This document shows positions 61,828 to 64,000 of a stretch of DNA of 64,000 nucleotides, one piece after another (positions within the stretch are counted from its first letter, which is position 1; each line of letters begins with the position of its first letter). This DNA is from Pseudomonas sp. RIT-562. GTDB taxonomy: Bacteria > Pseudomonadota > Gammaproteobacteria > Pseudomonadales > Pseudomonadaceae. The position numbers were made by a program, and so were the translations under genes. The stretch lies in assembly GCF_026241895.1 (NCBI RefSeq), contig NZ_JAPJIV010000006.1, forward strand, positions 186,001-250,000. Direction: 5' to 3'. The notes below the pieces were generated by a model. It ran no database searches and was not told the DNA's origin. It was given only the letters and a program-made list of their open reading frames with translations.

Positions 61828-62691
61828 ATGCAAGCCATTCGCAGCATCCTGGTGGTCATCGAGCCTGAGCACTCGGAAAGCCTGGCACTCAAACGCGCCA
61901 AATTGATTGCGGGCGTGACCCAAGCGCACCTGCACCTGCTGGTGTGCGACCGCAAGCACGATCATGGCGGCATGCTCGGGGTGCTCAAGGCGGCATTGCT
62001 GGAGGATGGCTACAGCGTCACCACCGAGCAGGCGTGGAATGAGAGCCTGCATGAAACCATCATCGAAGTGCAGCAGGCTGAAGGGTGCGGCCTGGTGATC
62101 AAGCAACATTTCCCCGACAGCCCACTGAAAAAAGCCCTGCTGACGCCGGCAGACTGGAAACTGCTGCGTCACTGCCCTACCCCGGTGCTGCTGGTTAAAA
62201 CCGCCAACCCGTGGAAGGACGGGGTAGTGCTCGCGGCGATTGATGTCGGCAATACCGATCTTGAACACCGGCACCTGCATGCCACCATCATTGATTATGG
62301 CTACGACATCGCCAGCCTGGCCAAGGCCCGCCTGCATGTGATCAGCGCCCATCCGTCACCCATGCTGTCGTCGGCGGACCCGACGTTTCAGCTCAGCGAA
62401 ACCATCGAGGCGCGCTATCGCGAACAGTGCCGGGCATTCCAGGCCGAGTTCGAGATCGAGGACGATCGCCTGCATATCGAGGAAGGACCGGCGGATGTGC
62501 TCATACCGTTCATGGCGCACAAGCTGCACGCGGCAGTCACCGTGATTGGCACGGTAGCGCGGTCGGGGTTATCCGGGGCGTTGATCGGCAACACCGCCGA
62601 GGTGGTGCTGGACTCGCTTGAGAGTGATGTACTGGTGCTCAAGCCGCGGGAGATTGAGGATCATCTGGAGGAGATGGTGTCCCATCACTGA
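61828..62691 (+). CDS. Universal stress protein with two Usp domains
   Basis: A 287-residue protein of tandem Usp folds (about 1-135 and 140-280), like E. coli UspE. The second domain has a GT-x4-GLSGALIGNTAE-like nucleotide loop near 240-257, typical of ATP-binding Usp proteins. GGAG lies 9 bases before the ATG at 61828. In P. aeruginosa a Usp gene also lies near acnB. Likely induced on growth arrest or oxygen limitation, by family. Confidence 0.9.
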   Translation: MQAIRSILVVIEPEHSESLALKRAKLIAGVTQAHLHLLVCDRKHDHGGMLGVLKAALLEDGYSVTTEQAWNESLHETIIEVQQAEGCGLVIKQHFPDSPLKKALLTPADWKLLRHCPTPVLLVKTANPWKDGVVLAAIDVGNTDLEHRHLHATIIDYGYDIASLAKARLHVISAHPSPMLSSADPTFQLSETIEARYREQCRAFQAEFEIEDDRLHIEEGPADVLIPFMAHKLHAAVTVIGTVARSGLSGALIGNTAEVVLDSLESDVLVLKPREIEDHLEEMVSHH

Positions 62692-62714
62692 GCCTTAGCA
62701 GCGCCTGGACGATT

Positions 62715-62789
62715 GCCATCGCGGGCAAGCCTTGCTCCCACATTGCGTTCGCTGAAGATCATTGTGGGAGCAAGGCTTGCACGCGATGC
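62715..62789. repeat. Everted REP pair between usp and DUF1289 genes
   Basis: GCCATCGCGGGCAAGCCTTG-CTCCCACA (62715-62742) and TGTGGGAGCAAGGCTTGCAC-GCGATGC (62763-62789) are inverse copies whose GTGGGAG ends face inwards. It lies between converging genes. Confidence 0.85.
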
Positions 62790-62798
62790 TTTTCCGGC

Positions 62799-63269
62799 TT
62801 AGCCGCCGAAGGCGTCCTTCAGGAAACCGGGCGCGATGTAGCGCTGGTAATGCGCCTCCGACAGCAAAAAGAACTCCCGATCAATCGCATCGCGCAGTTC
62901 CGGCAGGTTCCAGTCGCGAAATTCCGGCATCAGCACCATTCCGTAGGCCTCCAGGTTGTTGATCACTCGGGCGCCCCGGGCGATCAGCTGATAGGCCCAG
63001 CAATATTCCGACTGGTGCGGCACGAAGCGAATCTTGCGCTGTTCCAGCTGCAGGCGCAGGCGCTGGGGGTCGAAAATCTCCAGTTTGCTGGCCATCACCT
63101 GGGACAACAGCTGCTCCAGACGCAGCCACACTGCGCGTTTCTCCTCCTCGTTGTAACCGTTCCAGTTGATCACTTCGTGGTGGAAACGCTTGCAGCCACG
63201 GCACACCAGATCACCGTAAACAGTGGAGCAGAGGCCGACGCAAGGGGTCTTGATGGTCTGATTGGGCAT
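62799..63269 (-). CDS. DUF1289 domain protein
   Basis: A 156-residue protein. The N-terminal 60 residues hold the DUF1289 motif TPCVGLCSTVYGDLVCRGCKRF with four cysteines that probably bind a metal or cluster, followed by an EI/VxxWxxYxxEEK segment (INWNGYNEEEKRAVW). The remainder (about 75-156) is an unrecognised extension. The ATG at 63269 starts just before the motif. It sits beside acnB in divergent orientation, as in other Pseudomonas. Confidence 0.88.
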   Translation of the reverse strand: MPNQTIKTPCVGLCSTVYGDLVCRGCKRFHHEVINWNGYNEEEKRAVWLRLEQLLSQVMASKLEIFDPQRLRLQLEQRKIRFVPHQSEYCWAYQLIARGARVINNLEAYGMVLMPEFRDWNLPELRDAIDREFFLLSEAHYQRYIAPGFLKDAFGG

Positions 63270-63385
63270 AGGTAAGAAGAACACGGGAAAGCAGAACAGG
63301 TCGGCATGTTAGCCCTTTGTCTAACATTCATCACCCCTCAAAGTTCCCGAGCCAACTTACCTTTAATTTTTTTTTGCCGTAGAAT

Positions 63386-63677
63386 CAGCCAGCCTTTTAA
63401 GGCGCCAATGTCCGTTAGAAGCTGTTTTCAAAGCGTCACGAGCACAGTCGTTCCTTCAGAGCGGTGTTGGCGAAGGGTTTTTCCAGCGGGGAAAAGCCTA
63501 ACGCCAACCCTCATCAGCTCCCCGTTCTGCAGGCGTAAAACTTTGAAAGCAGCTTCTGTAAGGAATTGTCGGTAATTCTGGCTAAGCGGCCCACAACGCC
63601 ACGCAGCGCATGAGTACGGCAATTTCGGGATGAGCGTCCCGGACACCCATTTGGGACCACTGATGAGGGTAATAACT
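63386..63677 (+). promoter_or_regulatory. Structured untranslated leader of acnB
   Basis: The 408 bases between the DUF1289 start and acnB contain no gene. AGAAGCTGTTTTCAAAG (63417-63433) pairs with CTTTGAAAGCAGCTTCT (63541-63557) as 17 bp with one G-U. Inside it GTTGGCG (63466-63472) pairs with CGCCAAC (63502-63508), itself enclosing GG-TTTTTCC / GGGAAAA-CC. A smaller hairpin CGGGA-N6-TCCCG follows at 63626-63641. A TAGAAT at 63380-63385 may be the -10. It could be a cis-regulatory RNA or a repeat-derived structure; I do not recognise a known family. Confidence 0.5.
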
Positions 63678-64000
63678 GTGCTTGAAGCCTACCGCAAACA
63701 TATCGAAGAGCGTGCAGCACTGGGTATCGTTCCCCAGCCGCTAAACGCCGAACAAACTGCAGGCCTGGTCGAGCTGCTGAAGAATCCCCCGGCTGGCGAA
63801 GAAGCTTTCCTCGTTGACCTGATCACCAATCGCATTCCACCAGGCGTGGACGAAGCGGCCTATGTAAAAGCCGGTTTCCTGTCTGCCCTTGCCAAGGGCG
63901 AAGCCACTTCCCCCCTGATCGACAAGAAGCGCGCTGTTGAACTGCTCGGCACCATGCAAGGCGGCTACAACATCGTGACCCTGGTCGACCTGCTCGACAG
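63678..64000 (+). CDS. acnB: Aconitate hydratase B, N-terminal part (partial)
   Basis: The first 107 codons of AcnB, the TCA-cycle aconitase. The peptide LEAYRKHIEERAALGIVPQP, then NAEQTAGLVELLKNPPAGEE, is the HEAT-like N-terminal domain of bacterial AcnB, which controls dimerisation and iron-sensitive RNA binding. The start is GTG at 63678 with GAGGG 9 bases upstream; no ATG is in frame nearby. The gene runs off the window. Confidence 0.95.
   Translation, partial: MLEAYRKHIEERAALGIVPQPLNAEQTAGLVELLKNPPAGEEAFLVDLITNRIPPGVDEAAYVKAGFLSALAKGEATSPLIDKKRAVELLGTMQGGYNIVTLVDLLD

Noticed and set aside
63306..63575. 89-codon open frame before acnB
   Set aside because: No ribosome site, odd composition, and it lies over strongly paired leader RNA segments.

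Overview
The window is about 64 kb of GC-rich, gene-dense chromosome from a fluorescent Pseudomonas (P. fluorescens group). The evidence is the protein identities, the gene orders shared with P. aeruginosa (pepN-DUF2797-yeaC-rhomboid-phosphoesterase-nadK; ldcA-dnaQ-rnhA-methyltransferase-gloB-mltD-nppA1A2BCD-fabI; a Usp and a DUF1289 gene next to acnB), and many Pseudomonas-type REP/REPIN palindromes between genes. I see no rRNA, tRNA, CRISPR array, prophage or intact insertion sequence.

Layout. 1-5076: end of a MoxR/Bat-type operon (DUF58, DUF4381, two VWA proteins, BatD). 5433-10908: sbcD-sbcC-glutathione transferase, bracketed by copies of a composite repeat of about 95-135 bp. 11068-11970: three very small exported or membrane proteins of unknown role. 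12127-13576: a beta-propeller lactonase and a small acidic protein. 13710-20594: a pentonate (probably L-arabonate or D-xylonate) catabolic cluster with a dehydratase, an AraD1/GguC-type enzyme, alpha-ketoglutaric semialdehyde dehydrogenase, an MFS transporter and a FadR-type regulator, with a repeated operator in the divergent promoter region. 20778-24231: an RND/MMPL transporter and its YCF48 partner. 24595-32174: pepN, DUF2797, yeaC, rhomboid protease, phosphoesterase, nadK, then DUF1853. 32290-36348: arsB, an FMN reductase, a small conserved protein, a LysR regulator and a GNAT acetyltransferase. 36363-43264: lysine/ornithine/arginine-type decarboxylase, dnaQ, rnhA, a methyltransferase, gloB and mltD. 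43542-51739: a five-gene peptide/nucleoside-peptide ABC importer followed closely by fabI. 51794-57197: a degenerate GGDEF protein, a diheme cytochrome c with a molybdenum hydroxylase (IorB/IorA type), and an nnrS operon. 57421-64000: an AraC regulator with a LysE exporter, ada and an AlkA-type glycosylase (alkylation repair), miaE, a universal stress protein, a DUF1289 protein and the start of acnB.

Most of the window is ordinary core genome, and I did not find a convincing new multi-gene defence or biosynthetic system. The best non-coding signals are (i) a sigma54-like promoter with two GTCAT-A/T-ATGAC palindromes upstream of the small membrane protein-nnrS operon, which suggests nitric-oxide control through a NorR/FhpR-type activator; (ii) a strongly structured untranslated leader before acnB, with a 17-bp long-range helix enclosing an inner hairpin; (iii) a duplicated 13-bp operator in the pentonate cluster; and (iv) nested, everted and duplicated REP elements, one of which supplies the stop codon of dnaQ.
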